Counted from the first letter of the stretch, positions 27,393-36,204 are shown. The stretch: DNA of 64,000 nt from Bacillus sp. M6-12 (GCF_002860285.1 NZ_PGVF01000023.1:1-64000), one strand, 5' to 3'. The notes: generated by a model from the sequence alone, not told the origin. Program-made: numbers and translations.

Positions 27393-27812
27393 TTAAATGT
27401 AATACATATAGGAGTCATGCCCCCCGGTATCCTTATAGTTTGCCAGGTCTTCAAGGGTTGTGTTATCCAGCACATCCTTAACGGCGTCCCTGATACGGAT
27501 CCAGAGCTCTCTTTTCGCGGGCTCCTCATCTTCAATTCCTTCAACCGGAGAGATCGGACCCTCCAGGACACGGATTACATCTCCAGAAGTAATTTTATCC
27601 GGATCCCGTGACAATACATATCCGCCATATGCGCCTCTGATACTCTTTACGAGACCGGCATTCCTTAATGGAGCAATTAGCTGCTCAAGGTAATGTTCCG
27701 ATAAATCGTTTGTCTGGGCAATCAATTTAAGGGAAGTCGGTCCCTCTCCATGCTTGCGTGCCAGCTCAATCATAATTGTTAAGCCGTATCTCCCTTTAGT
27801 CGAGATTTTCAT
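27393..27812 (-). CDS. cymR: Cysteine metabolism repressor CymR (Rrf2 family)
   Basis: Winged-helix Rrf2-family regulator that with CysK represses cysteine and sulfur assimilation genes. Starts MKISTKGRYGLTIMIELA; the HTH (TSLKLIAQTNDLSEHYLEQLIAPLRNAG) is here cut to the ISTKGRYGLTIMIEL and HYLEQLIAPLRNAGLV blocks. Unlike IscR it has no iron-sulfur cysteine triad, which favours CymR. 139 aa from the ATG at 27812 (GAGGTG site). First gene of a likely cymR-yrvO-mnmA unit. Its classic targets mccAB are missing from their usual place near mtnN. Confidence 0.93.
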   Translation of the reverse strand: MKISTKGRYGLTIMIELARKHGEGPTSLKLIAQTNDLSEHYLEQLIAPLRNAGLVKSIRGAYGGYVLSRDPDKITSGDVIRVLEGPISPVEGIEDEEPAKRELWIRIRDAVKDVLDNTTLEDLANYKDTGGHDSYMYYI

Positions 27813-27901
27813 ATAATACACCTCTATATTTCCTGCTTATTTTATATAATCGACGCTTCTGTCTGATTCCATCCATTGATGTTCAGTAAAATGATCTTGA
27901 A

Positions 27902-27909
27902 ATTATAGC
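27902..27909 (-). promoter_or_regulatory. Possible cymR promoter -10
   Basis: Extended -10 TGCTATAAT on the minus strand, about 90 bp before the cymR start. The -35 is poor, so this is only a candidate. Confidence 0.35.
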
Positions 27910-27950
27910 ACAGAACGGTAATCACTTCATATATTATAACTTTTTTCATT

Positions 27951-28178
27951 GGTTCTGTTAAACTTTGCTGTTGATTTCCGCTCTATTGGCGGTCCGGGAT
28001 CCTCCTCGGCGCTATGCGCCTGCAAGGGTCTCCCTTGACCCGTTATTTTCGCAGGAAATTGAATGGGCTTCCTTGAAAGTACACTGCACGAAGGAAATGC
28101 GAAGCATTTTCGAGGAGTCTCGCGCCTTCCTCTCCCATCAATATAGTGGCAAAATAAACTATGAGCTTTAACATAGCC
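27951..28178. repeat. MITE-like intergenic element, copy 1 (228 bp)
   Basis: Ends are imperfect inverted repeats: GGTTCTGTTAAAC on the left and CTTTAACATAGCC on the right. Inside, GTTGATTTCCGCTCTA, the CCTCCTCGGCGC block and ATTTTCGAGGAGTCTCGCGCC recall the abundant Bacillaceae intergenic element with a TTGATTTCCGCTCC core. No ORF. It lies between cymR and rarA. A shorter copy with the same ends is at 42343-42466. Confidence 0.7.
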
Positions 28179-28343
28179 TTTCATAAAGTATAGAAAACCG
28201 ATTGATTTAAAAGCAATTACTTTTAACTTAAAGAACATTCCTCCCTACCTATTTAACAAGCCTTTATCCTTAAGGGGCTTTCATTGGATTCTTTTTACGA
28301 ACGTTATATAATTAATAGAAGGAACGTAATGGAGGTTATCAGA

Positions 28344-29630
28344 TTGAATGGGGAACCGCTTGCCTTTCGAATGCGTCCGGCGAATTTGGATGAAATCGTC
28401 GGACAGAAAGAAATAATCGGTAAACATACAAGTTTATATAAAATGATTAAAAATGGCTATGTGCCTTCCATGCTTTTATATGGAGAACCCGGGATTGGCA
28501 AAACGTCTATTGCCTATGCTGTTGCAGGAAGCACCAAGATTCCCTTTTTTGCTCTGAATGCAACCACTGCCGGAAAAAAGGATGTCGAAGCTGTAGTGGA
28601 CGAAACCCGGTTAACGGGAAAAGTGATTTTGTTTTTGGATGAAATCCATCGTTTCAACAAGGCCCAGCAGGACTATTTATTGCCCCATGTCGAGCGGGGG
28701 GATATTATTCTGATCGGGGCGACAACAGAAAATCCCTTTCATGATGTCAATCCGGCAATTCGGAGCCGCTGCGGTCAGATAAAACAATTAACCCGCCTGT
28801 CGGTGGAGGATATAAAAGAACTGCTTACACGAGCACTTCATGATGAAAAAAAGGGCCTCGGCAAAGAATCTGTACAAATCTCGGACGAGCAGATAACCAA
28901 AATAGCTTTCGGTTCAAATGGAGATGCCCGAAAATCTTTAACCCTTCTGGAATCAATCGTCTACGCTTCTTCAAAGGAAGGCAATATGTTCATAGTGGAA
29001 GATGATACAGTTAACGACATGATTGGCAATGTCGGTGTTTATGGGGATAAAAAAGGCTCAAATTTTTACAATCTGCTTTCAAGCCTTCAGAAAAGTATAC
29101 GGGGAAGCGATGTCGATGCTGCGCTATACTACCTCGCCCACTTACTTGAAACCGGTGATTTAACAGCAGTTAACCGCAGATTGCTGGTCATTTCCTATGA
29201 AGACATCGGGCTGGCCAATACCGCTGTAGGCAATAATGTGCTTGCCGCTGTAACTTCCAGTGAGCGCCTCGGCTTGCCGGAAGCCAGAATCCCGCTCTCT
29301 GTAGCAGTAGTTGAAATGTGCCTTTCTTCAAAATCTAATTCAGCATATAAAGCATTGGATATGGCCATTAACGATATACGGACAGGACATGTCGGCGATA
29401 TTCCAAAACACCTGCGGGATGGACATTATGCAGGTTCAAAGGCGCTGGGACATGTCGGCTACAAATATCCGCATGATTATCCGATTGGCACGTTTGGCGG
29501 CTGGGTTAAGCAGGATTACTTGCCGGACAAATTAAAGGGCACAAAATATTATCGTCCCCTTGAGGCCGGAGAGGAAAAACGCCTGGCAGCTATTTATCAG
29601 AAGCTGGAGGAGTTTAAAAAGAAGAAATAG
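28344..29630 (+). CDS. rarA: Replication-associated recombination protein RarA (YrvN)
   Basis: AAA+ ATPase of the clamp-loader-like MgsA/RarA family, acting at stalled replication forks. Walker A is LLYGEPGIGKTSIAYAV, Walker B ILFLDEIHRFNKAQQD, sensor 1 GATTENPFHDVNPAIRSR, and the C-terminal tetramerisation domain has GLANTAVGNNVLAAV and LPEARIPLSVAVVEMC. The best start is TTG at 28344, 7 nt after GGAGGT, giving 428 aa; an ATG at 28329 and the first in-frame ATG at 28284 have weaker sites. Plus strand, divergent from cymR. Confidence 0.94.
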   Translation: MNGEPLAFRMRPANLDEIVGQKEIIGKHTSLYKMIKNGYVPSMLLYGEPGIGKTSIAYAVAGSTKIPFFALNATTAGKKDVEAVVDETRLTGKVILFLDEIHRFNKAQQDYLLPHVERGDIILIGATTENPFHDVNPAIRSRCGQIKQLTRLSVEDIKELLTRALHDEKKGLGKESVQISDEQITKIAFGSNGDARKSLTLLESIVYASSKEGNMFIVEDDTVNDMIGNVGVYGDKKGSNFYNLLSSLQKSIRGSDVDAALYYLAHLLETGDLTAVNRRLLVISYEDIGLANTAVGNNVLAAVTSSERLGLPEARIPLSVAVVEMCLSSKSNSAYKALDMAINDIRTGHVGDIPKHLRDGHYAGSKALGHVGYKYPHDYPIGTFGGWVKQDYLPDKLKGTKYYRPLEAGEEKRLAAIYQKLEEFKKKK

Positions 29631-29698
29631 CCCGATAAAATTTGCTTGGAGCAGAGATATCGCTGTTTCGGTCGTACGTTTAGTTTAAGCATATATAT

Positions 29699-29728
29699 AA
29701 AAGCTCACACCATTTCGTGTGAGCTTTG
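29699..29728. terminator. Bidirectional terminator between rarA and the ABC operon
   Basis: AAGCTCACAC (29701-29710) pairs perfectly with GTGTGAGCTT (29718-29727) around a 7-nt loop between two convergent genes. Confidence 0.8.
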
Positions 29729-29738
29729 TATATGTTAT

Positions 29739-30677
29739 TTACGCAGCAACATCCCGTTTTACAAACGCGAGGAAAGCTATCGTATGGAAAACGATAAAGT
29801 AAATGGCAAGCATCGTAATGGAGAATGATAACGTCATCCCTTCAATTAAAGGTACGCCATCGAAATATTGGATTAAATCAGTGTTAGCGAACAGAATATA
29901 TTTAGGCCATTCAAATTTTACTGAAAGCAGGTTGGTAAGAGTTGTTCCCATAAGCAGCAGGAAAAGGGAAAGCCCTATTGCAAGGGAACTGTTTCTAAAA
30001 GCTGCTGAAATCATGAATGCAAGGGTTGTTAGCATAAACAAGCCTATTGAAGTCAGCAAATAATTGACAACAAGGTGAAGGATATGGTTCTTCTCTATTA
30101 TTTCTCCTTCTATATAAGCCAGATACGGGGATCCATCTCCCATGCCAAAGAAAATGGCTCCAATAAGAAAGCTAAATACTAACAGAACCGCAATCATGGA
30201 TAACGAAAACAGCAAAACCGCTATATATTTGCTTAATAATATTTTAACCCTGCTGATTGGCCTGATTAATAGCAGCTTTACCGTTCCCCAGCTAAATTCG
30301 TTCGCAATCATGCCTGCAGCAATGGTAATGGTAAAAATAGCTACAAACACGATCATATCCATCATATCGGTCATAAAACCAAATACATTATAGTCATCCT
30401 CCGGAGCAATGTTCTTTTCAATCCGATATTCATTCTCTGCAATTTGTTTTTCTATAAAATACTTGTTTTGCTCTCCAGGAACAGTTTTTAATTGCTCTTC
30501 AAGAGAGTTGTTTTCTGCCTGCAGAACAGGCTTCCAATTCTTATCTGATCCTTTATCATCCATTGCGAATAATATTACAGCAGCAGCAACAAGCAAAATG
30601 ACCGTGAGAATTAAATACATGAAAGCCGTTGTTTTTCTTTTGAAAATTTTTATCAATTCATTCGTAATGAGTCCCAT
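29739..30677 (-). CDS. ABC-2 type transporter permease, 312 aa
   Basis: Six predicted membrane segments: one at about residues 17-38, then a hydrophilic extracellular loop (40-95), and five between 105 and 305, the usual ABC-2 layout. Sequences such as NEFSWGTVKLLLIRPISR (about 125-142) are characteristic of this permease class. The ATG shares one base with the stop of the ATPase gene upstream (TAATG), so it pairs with the ATPase at 30677-31600. Last gene of a five-gene operon. Substrate unknown; antimicrobial peptide or drug export is common for this class. Confidence 0.88.
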   Translation of the reverse strand: MGLITNELIKIFKRKTTAFMYLILTVILLVAAAVILFAMDDKGSDKNWKPVLQAENNSLEEQLKTVPGEQNKYFIEKQIAENEYRIEKNIAPEDDYNVFGFMTDMMDMIVFVAIFTITIAAGMIANEFSWGTVKLLLIRPISRVKILLSKYIAVLLFSLSMIAVLLVFSFLIGAIFFGMGDGSPYLAYIEGEIIEKNHILHLVVNYLLTSIGLFMLTTLAFMISAAFRNSSLAIGLSLFLLLMGTTLTNLLSVKFEWPKYILFANTDLIQYFDGVPLIEGMTLSFSITMLAIYFIVFHTIAFLAFVKRDVAA

Positions 30678-31600
30678 TATACTACCCCTCCTCTTTCTCC
30701 TGTAATTTCAAGGAATTTATCTTCCAGTGTTTTATTTATCTTGGATACTTCATAGATTTCACAATCATTTTCTACAAGCTGCTTTACAATGGAAGGGATG
30801 GATTTTTTGGAGGCTTCAAAATGGATCTCCTGCTTCATTATCCTCACCTTTCCATTTGGAATTGCACTTTTAACGATTTCAAAAGCCCTTTGAATCTGAT
30901 CAGTGGAAATGATGAAAGATTGCATTTTCTGCTCGTGCATCAATTCCCTGACATTTTGGACGCCGATCATTTTACCATTCTGAATAATGCCAATCCGGTC
31001 GCACATCATTTCCATTTCTGAAAGCAGATGGCTTGAAACGATAACAGCCATGTTTTCTTCCCTAGTCAGTTTTTTTAAATAATCGCGGATTTCACGGATG
31101 CCAGCCGGGTCAAGACCATTTGTAGGTTCATCAAGTATCAGTACCCTTGGCCGGTGCAGTAGAGCCTGTGCCAGGCCAAGTCGCTGTCTCATTCCAAGTG
31201 AATAGGTCTTGACCTTATCCTTAATCCTGTCAGTAAGTCCGACAAGTTCTACTACTTCATCGATTCTTTCCTTGTTTACACCGCTGACCATTCTTGCGTA
31301 TTGCTTCAGGTTATCATATCCTGATAAAAATTTGTACATCTCCGGATTTTCCACAATGGCTCCAACATTCCTAACAGCTTTTTCAAAATTTGTTTTGATG
31401 CTGCTTCCGCAGATATGAATGTCACCGGATGATATATTCATAAGTCCGACAAGCATACGGATCGTCGTCGTTTTACCTGCTCCATTTGGTCCTAAAAAGC
31501 CAAATATTTCACCGGCATACACTTCAAAACTGATATTATCAATAATTGTTTTATTTTTAATTTTCTTTGTTACATTTTGAATCGACAATACGGTTTCCAT
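30677..31600 (-). CDS. ABC transporter ATP-binding protein (BcrA/NatA-like), 307 aa
   Basis: Walker A FLGPNGAGKTTTIRML, signature YSLGMRQRLGLAQAL, Walker B VLILDEPTNGLDPAG and the switch His in VIVSSHLLSEMEMM are all intact. A C-terminal extension of about 90 residues follows, as in bacitracin-resistance-type ATPases. It lies 5 bp after the first ATPase gene and overlaps the permease gene by one base. Role: drives the permease encoded at 29739-30677. Confidence 0.9.
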   Translation of the reverse strand: METVLSIQNVTKKIKNKTIIDNISFEVYAGEIFGFLGPNGAGKTTTIRMLVGLMNISSGDIHICGSSIKTNFEKAVRNVGAIVENPEMYKFLSGYDNLKQYARMVSGVNKERIDEVVELVGLTDRIKDKVKTYSLGMRQRLGLAQALLHRPRVLILDEPTNGLDPAGIREIRDYLKKLTREENMAVIVSSHLLSEMEMMCDRIGIIQNGKMIGVQNVRELMHEQKMQSFIISTDQIQRAFEIVKSAIPNGKVRIMKQEIHFEASKKSIPSIVKQLVENDCEIYEVSKINKTLEDKFLEITGERGGVV

Positions 31601-31605
31601 ATTAT

Positions 31606-32313
31606 TTACGCTCCTTTTTCCTCTTGAAAAAATCCTTTAAGCCACTCGAGAACAGATTTGCCGTCCTCTTCCCTTAACATTTCCACGTTCTTTCTCCCTG
31701 CAATGGTTCCTGAATGAATCACGATTACCTCGTCAAGAAGAGTTTCAATTTCTTCAATTTCATGGGTTGAAAGAATTACAGTCTGCTTCTCAAAATCAAT
31801 GAAGGATAGCAGCCCTTTTACAATTGACTCCCTTACCATAGGATCAAGTCCTGAAAATGGTTCATCCAGCAATACGATCGGCGCTTCTCTTGACAATGCC
31901 AGCACCAGCTTCAGACGGCCTCTGTTTCCTTTTGACATAGACTTTACCGTTTTGTCATCATTCAAATTCAAGAAGCGAAGCATTTCTGATGCTTTTTCTT
32001 TGTTAAAATCTTTAAACTGAGAAGCATGAAATTCAATCATTTGCCGGGCAGTGAAAGGATGGTAGAAGAAATCCAGTTCGGTAAGATAGGAAACTTTTGT
32101 TGCGATCCGCCGATTCACTTGTTCCCCGTTTAGGGTTATCACCCCGGAATCTGGCTTAACAAGCCCAGCAATCATTTTAAGAATAGTAGACTTTCCGCTG
32201 CCATTCGGTCCGAGCAAACCGTATATACGGCCCGAATCGAACTGTAAGCTGACATCATTAAGTGCAGACTGATTACCATAACGCTTATTTACCGTAACAA
32301 AGCTAATCATCAT
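31606..32313 (-). CDS. ABC transporter ATP-binding protein (YtrB-like), 235 aa
   Basis: Walker A LLGPNGSGKSTILKMIAG and Walker B PIVLLDEPFSGLDPMV are intact, with the switch His in VILSTHEIEEIE. The signature loop is MSKGNRGRLKLVLAL instead of LSGGQ, the divergent form seen in YtrB-type ATPases encoded next to GntR regulators. Start at the first of two adjacent ATGs behind GGGGAGGAAC; it overlaps the regulator gene by 11 nt. Its likely membrane partner is the protein encoded at 32688-33461. Confidence 0.9.
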   Translation of the reverse strand: MMISFVTVNKRYGNQSALNDVSLQFDSGRIYGLLGPNGSGKSTILKMIAGLVKPDSGVITLNGEQVNRRIATKVSYLTELDFFYHPFTARQMIEFHASQFKDFNKEKASEMLRFLNLNDDKTVKSMSKGNRGRLKLVLALSREAPIVLLDEPFSGLDPMVRESIVKGLLSFIDFEKQTVILSTHEIEEIETLLDEVIVIHSGTIAGRKNVEMLREEDGKSVLEWLKGFFQEEKGA

Positions 32314-32686
32314 AATGTTCCTCCCCTTCTCCTAAAAACTGGCGTACCCCTTGGACCATTTCTTCTTTTGAAAGTCCGATCTCTTGCATGCTTTGCACAA
32401 AATTTTGAATGATATCTGACTTTATTCTATTTCTTAAAGCAATCACAACATCGCTGTTCTCCCTCACGAATGTTCCCTGGCCCCGCTTCGTCTCCACTAC
32501 GCCTTCCCTCTCCATTTCCGCATAAGTACGCTGAATTGTATTTGGGTTAACCCCCATCTGTACAGCTGTGTCCCGAACAGAAGGAAGCTTTTCTCCACTT
32601 TTGATTTCTCCTCGCACGATTGCGCTGTAAATCTTGTCTGCTACTTGCAGGTATATGGGTTTTGAGGAATTAAACTCTTCAGCCAT
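32303..32686 (-). CDS. GntR family regulator, YtrA subfamily, 127 aa
   Basis: An N-terminal winged helix (PIYLQVADKIYSAIVRGEIK, GEKLPSVRDTAVQMGVNPNT, RGQGTFVRE) and a short C-terminal helical tail of about 50 residues identify the YtrA subfamily, whose members repress adjacent ABC transporter operons and are often released by cell-wall antibiotics. Start ATG at 32686 (GAGGTG site). Unusually it is the second gene of the operon, after a membrane protein. A dyad overlaps the operon -10 region (33482-33509) and is a candidate operator. Confidence 0.92.
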   Translation of the reverse strand: MAEEFNSSKPIYLQVADKIYSAIVRGEIKSGEKLPSVRDTAVQMGVNPNTIQRTYAEMEREGVVETKRGQGTFVRENSDVVIALRNRIKSDIIQNFVQSMQEIGLSKEEMVQGVRQFLGEGEEHYDD

Positions 32687-32687
32687 C

Positions 32688-33461
32688 TTACACCTCAACC
32701 TTTCGATCCAGCAGTTTACAGGAAATAAGGAAGATTATAGCAACCATTAATAAACTGGTGCCAACTGTCCATATCGAAAAATCTATTGGTTTGGTGTAAA
32801 CTTTTAATCCATTGGATTCCATCTCAAGGTAATTCGTTATGCTAAGCCTGACCAGCCCTGTTTTCTTCAGTTCCTGGATAATTTCTAATTCTCCAATCCA
32901 AATCTCAAGCCATGAATAGCCTGAAAAAATAATGATAATCAACAGCCATCGGAAGGCTTTAATAAATTTCATTGAGTGATAAAAAGTCCAGAAGAATAAT
33001 AAGAATAGCGCCATTAATAAACTCTGATACGTAAGTCCAATGGCAATCAAAGATAAATCTATGATATAAGGTGTATCCGCCGGAAGGTTTCCATGTTCAA
33101 AAAATGAAGTGTTAGTGATTAACAAGTATCCTAATGTGCATGCCATAGCAACAGATATTATGTACATCACCGTACTGATTAATATTTTTGCACCTAATAG
33201 GAAGGACGCCGGGTTTGGATTATAAAGCCAAAGCTGGGTTTTTCCTTCTATATTTAAAAGAGTTAGCAATATTGCCGGCAGCCCGAAAAGATGGGAAAAG
33301 ATGAGCACCACGCCTGCAACCAGCATCAACTCGTCAATTTCAAAGTACCTCGAAAGAGCATACCCTCCTCCGGCGATAAACAATTGTAAAAGAATCACAA
33401 AAAATAAGTTCCTTTTGCCAAGCTGCCAGTCTTTTTTTAATAAACCAATAAATGCTGTCAT
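32688..33461 (-). CDS. Membrane protein of the GntR-ABC operon, 257 aa
   Basis: About six predicted membrane segments, starting around residues 20-37, 48-70, 92-112, 130-155, 168-185 and 232-250, with few charges between. No named family that I can recognise, but gene order (membrane protein, GntR, YtrB-like ATPase) suggests it is the permease part of the first ABC pair. ATG at 33461, preceded by AAAGGGTGGAAAG. First gene of the operon; one base separates its stop from the regulator start codon. Confidence 0.8.
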   Translation of the reverse strand: MTAFIGLLKKDWQLGKRNLFFVILLQLFIAGGGYALSRYFEIDELMLVAGVVLIFSHLFGLPAILLTLLNIEGKTQLWLYNPNPASFLLGAKILISTVMYIISVAMACTLGYLLITNTSFFEHGNLPADTPYIIDLSLIAIGLTYQSLLMALFLLFFWTFYHSMKFIKAFRWLLIIIIFSGYSWLEIWIGELEIIQELKKTGLVRLSITNYLEMESNGLKVYTKPIDFSIWTVGTSLLMVAIIFLISCKLLDRKVEV

Positions 33462-33481
33462 ACTTTCCACCCTTTCGTGTG

Positions 33482-33509
33482 ACTATATTAGTGTTCTAGT
33501 TAGATAGTA
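33482..33509. promoter_or_regulatory. Candidate GntR operator
   Basis: Dyad ACTAT (33482-33486) ... ATAGT (33505-33509) with an inner TCTAGTTAGA half-palindrome, overlapping the -10 of the operon promoter. Placement fits autorepression by the GntR protein encoded at 32303-32686. Confidence 0.45.
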
Positions 33510-33533
33510 CAATGTTACAATAAAATCCGTCAA
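33504..33533 (-). promoter_or_regulatory. Promoter of the GntR-ABC operon
   Basis: TTGACG (33528-33533) - 18 bp - TACTAT (33504-33509) on the minus strand, a good sigma-A match about 40 bp before the first gene. Confidence 0.65.
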
Positions 33534-33742
33534 CATAATTTTCCATATTTTCTTTTTTAATCCAATAATTTTATATTCAGACCCAGGAAGGCTGGGTAAG
33601 AAAATGTATAGATTACTTTAACGTGATAGAAACTATTTATTGTCCTCCCAAGTGCTAAGAAGTTTTAAATTATTACTATTTAATTAGCAAGTCGAAATAA
33701 TTTCCTGTAAAATATATGAATAAAACCCAGAGGAGGACCTAT

Positions 33743-34918
33743 ATGAATCATTCAATATCAAAAACAGGTCCAAATACCTCAGATAAAATTTGGACGAGAG
33801 ATTTTATCCTGATATGTGTGGCCAACTTTTTTATTTTTCTCGGCTTCCAGATGACTTTGCCAACGCTGCCTCTTTTTGTGGAGCATCTTGGAGGCAATGA
33901 TCAATTAATTGGTATGATTGTCGGCGTTTTTACTTTTTCTGCTCTTTTCATACGTCCCTATGCAGGACGTATACTGGAAACAAAGGGAAGAGGCTTTGTT
34001 TTTTTGCTGGGGCTTGGCATCTTTGTCATATCAATAGGTTCATACGGATTTGTGGCCAGTTTGGTCTTTTTGTTTGGGATGCGGCTGGTTCAAGGAGTTG
34101 GCTGGGGATTTTCCACAACTGCTTCCGGAACAATTGCCACAGATTTAATACCTCCAAGACGGCGCGGCGAAGGAATGGGGTATTACGGTTTATCAGGCAG
34201 CTTGGCTATGGCCTTTGGCCCTTCCCTTGGACTTTTTTTAGTGGATTCTATTTCATTTACCTTATTTTTTAGCATTTGCGCTATTCTGGGCTTAATCGCT
34301 TTTCTTTTATCGGCCCGCATTAACTATGTCAAAGGCATAAATCCTGTGGCGAAAGCCAAAAGATGGGATGTTTACGAAAAAACCGCTTTAAAGCCATCCA
34401 TTTTACTATTTTTCATCACCGTTACTTTTGGAGGAATTGCAACATTTTTACCCTTATACACTGACGAAAAAGGGATTTCCGGCATCCAATGGTACTTTTT
34501 CCTTTATGCGATGGCAGTTTTGCTGAGCCGGACCTTTGCCGGGAAGCTGTATGACCTGAAAGGGCACCGTTTCCTCTTTTTACCTGGCGCAGTTCTTATT
34601 TTTATTGCCATGTTGCTGCTTGCCTGGCTGCCAAACAGTACTATTCTATATATAGCTGCAGTTCTATATGGATTAGGCTTTGGATCACTTCAGCCTGCCC
34701 TGCAAACGTGGGCCATTGAAAATGCACCTCTAAATAGGAAGGGGATGGCCAATGCTACCTTTTTTTCCTTCTTTGATCTCGGAGTCGGAGTTGGTGCCAT
34801 GTTTTTTGGGCAAATTGGCCATTCTCTAGGTTACGTAAGTATTTATGCCAGCGCAGCAATATCGGTACTGATTGCAATTTTGATATATTTGCCTTCTCTT
34901 ATAAAAAGGGCGGCATAG
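33743..34918 (+). CDS. MFS transporter, 391 aa
   Basis: About twelve membrane segments in two halves. The first half has the MFS motif A variant GRILETKGRGFVF between segments 2 and 3 and the RLVQGVGWGFSTTASGTIATD block of drug-exporter-like members; the second half starts after the loop KAKRWDVYEKTALKPS. Start ATG at 33743, 6 nt after AGAGGAGG; nine in-frame codons upstream are ignored. It is divergent from the GntR-ABC operon and ends in a strong terminator. The substrate cannot be read from the sequence. Confidence 0.92.
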   Translation: MNHSISKTGPNTSDKIWTRDFILICVANFFIFLGFQMTLPTLPLFVEHLGGNDQLIGMIVGVFTFSALFIRPYAGRILETKGRGFVFLLGLGIFVISIGSYGFVASLVFLFGMRLVQGVGWGFSTTASGTIATDLIPPRRRGEGMGYYGLSGSLAMAFGPSLGLFLVDSISFTLFFSICAILGLIAFLLSARINYVKGINPVAKAKRWDVYEKTALKPSILLFFITVTFGGIATFLPLYTDEKGISGIQWYFFLYAMAVLLSRTFAGKLYDLKGHRFLFLPGAVLIFIAMLLLAWLPNSTILYIAAVLYGLGFGSLQPALQTWAIENAPLNRKGMANATFFSFFDLGVGVGAMFFGQIGHSLGYVSIYASAAISVLIAILIYLPSLIKRAA

Positions 34919-35187
34919 AAAAAGGCTGTTCTCTGAAAGGAGAAAAGCCTTTTTTGTTTGTGCAGGAAAACAATTTTTTACAGCGGTCTAAAGCCAATCG
35001 ATTTTTATGTAAACATCTGTATTACAGAATTAACCCTCGTTTTTCAAGTAATTATTTCTCTTTTCACGGGATTAATATGCTATTTCACGTAAACAGTATA
35101 CGGCGGGATACTGCAATTATTTTTTTTATTGGTAAAGAGCTTATTGGGTTTGCCTCTATAAAGTCCTTTCAATGGAAAAAGGGATCA
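34919..35187. other. Intergenic region between the MFS and tcdA genes
   Basis: After the MFS terminator (34920-34953) about 230 bp of AT-rich DNA with no repeat, RNA or ORF that I can support. It may be the edge of the insertion between rarA and tcdA. Confidence 0.4.
34920..34953 (+). terminator. Terminator of the MFS gene
   Basis: AAAGGCTGTTCTC pairs with GAGAAAAGCCTTT around a short loop, ending in TTTTTTG. Confidence 0.8.
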
Positions 35188-35220
35188 ATAAAAAAACCGC
35201 TAAACTTTCCAGCGGCTTAC
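35188..35220 (-). terminator. Terminator of tcdA
   Basis: CCGCTGG...TTAGCGG stem followed on the minus strand by seven T, immediately after the tcdA stop. Confidence 0.8.
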
Positions 35221-35227
35221 GATGATA

Positions 35228-35998
35228 TTATTTATTTTCTTCATTGACACGGGTGATGCGGATATCCTTCAGTATTTCACGGACAACCCAGCTGGCTGCG
35301 ATTAGACCTGCTACAGACGGCACAAATGCATTCGATGATGGCGGCATTTTCGCTTTTCGGATTTTTGCAGCGTCGTTCCCAACTTCTTTACGGACTTCTT
35401 CGCGAATGACGATTGGGCTCTCGTCAGAAAAAATAACAGGGATACCCTTTGTGATGCCTTCTTTCCTCAATCGGGTGCGGATAACTTTTGCAATTGGATC
35501 TGTATGAGTCTTGGATATATCCTTAATCATGAAACGTGTCGGATCCATTTTGTTGGCTGCACCCATGCTGGAAATCATCGGGATTTTACGCTTCAAGCAT
35601 TCTTTCATAAGATGTATTTTATATACAATCGTGTCAGAGGCATCGACTACATAGTCAATTCCGTATCGGAAAAATTCCTCGTACGTTTCCTCAGTGTAAA
35701 ACATTTTCAGCGAAATCACTTCACACTCAGGGTTAATGTCCATAATTCTTTCCTTCATTAAATCTGCCTTAAATTGGCCTACTGTTGACAAAAGCGCAGG
35801 AAGCTGGCGGTTTACATTCGTAATATCAACATCGTCTTTATCGACAAGGATCAGTCTTCCGACACCTGATCGGGCAAGTGCTTCAACGGCAAAGGAGCCT
35901 ACGCCGCCGATTCCTAATATAGCGACAGTAGTGTTTTTTAGTAAATCAAGGCCTTCTTTTCCAATGGCCAGTTCGTTTCGAGAAAATTGATGAAGCAT
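35228..35998 (-). CDS. tcdA: tRNA threonylcarbamoyladenosine dehydratase TcdA (YrvM)
   Basis: ThiF/E1-like enzyme that cyclises t6A37 to ct6A in ANN-decoding tRNAs using ATP. The nucleotide-binding motif TVAILGIGGVGSFAVEALAR is near residues 29-48, followed by LVDKDDVDITNVNRQ, the E1 signature. The C-terminal half has SNAFVPSVAGLIAASWVV. 256 aa from the ATG at 35998 (GGAG 9 nt upstream); 20 extra upstream codons are ignored. In B. subtilis it is next to the 6S RNA and aspS, as here. Confidence 0.94.
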   Translation of the reverse strand: MLHQFSRNELAIGKEGLDLLKNTTVAILGIGGVGSFAVEALARSGVGRLILVDKDDVDITNVNRQLPALLSTVGQFKADLMKERIMDINPECEVISLKMFYTEETYEEFFRYGIDYVVDASDTIVYKIHLMKECLKRKIPMISSMGAANKMDPTRFMIKDISKTHTDPIAKVIRTRLRKEGITKGIPVIFSDESPIVIREEVRKEVGNDAAKIRKAKMPPSSNAFVPSVAGLIAASWVVREILKDIRITRVNEENK

Positions 35999-36165
35999 CT
36001 TTTTCAACTCCAGTAAAAATCTTTGTACTAATACATTTCCCATTCCTGAATATATCATAAACCAATATTTATACCAAGTAATTCTATAAGCAATATGGAA
36101 TAGAAGAAGTCTATAAATTACTTATGGTTAACGTTTTCACAAAGCTAATTTGTTCGCATAAAAAA

Positions 36166-36188
36166 ACCTGCATACTGGATGCAGGAAT
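36166..36188 (-). terminator. Terminator of the 6S RNA gene
   Basis: CCTGCATCC pairs with the GGATGCAGG-type arm (CCTGCATAC/GGATGCAGG) and is followed on the minus strand by TTTTTTTATG. Confidence 0.8.
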
Positions 36189-36204
36189 ATATACTCATAT
36201 TGGG

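Noticed and set aside
31606..31620. Possible frameshift between the two ABC ATPase genes
   Set aside because: Both ATPases have complete, separate nucleotide-binding motifs and proper starts; they are two genes, not one broken gene.
34954..35247. 97-codon plus-strand ORF between the MFS gene and tcdA
   Set aside because: No family match, no SD, and it runs through the tcdA terminator and stop region.
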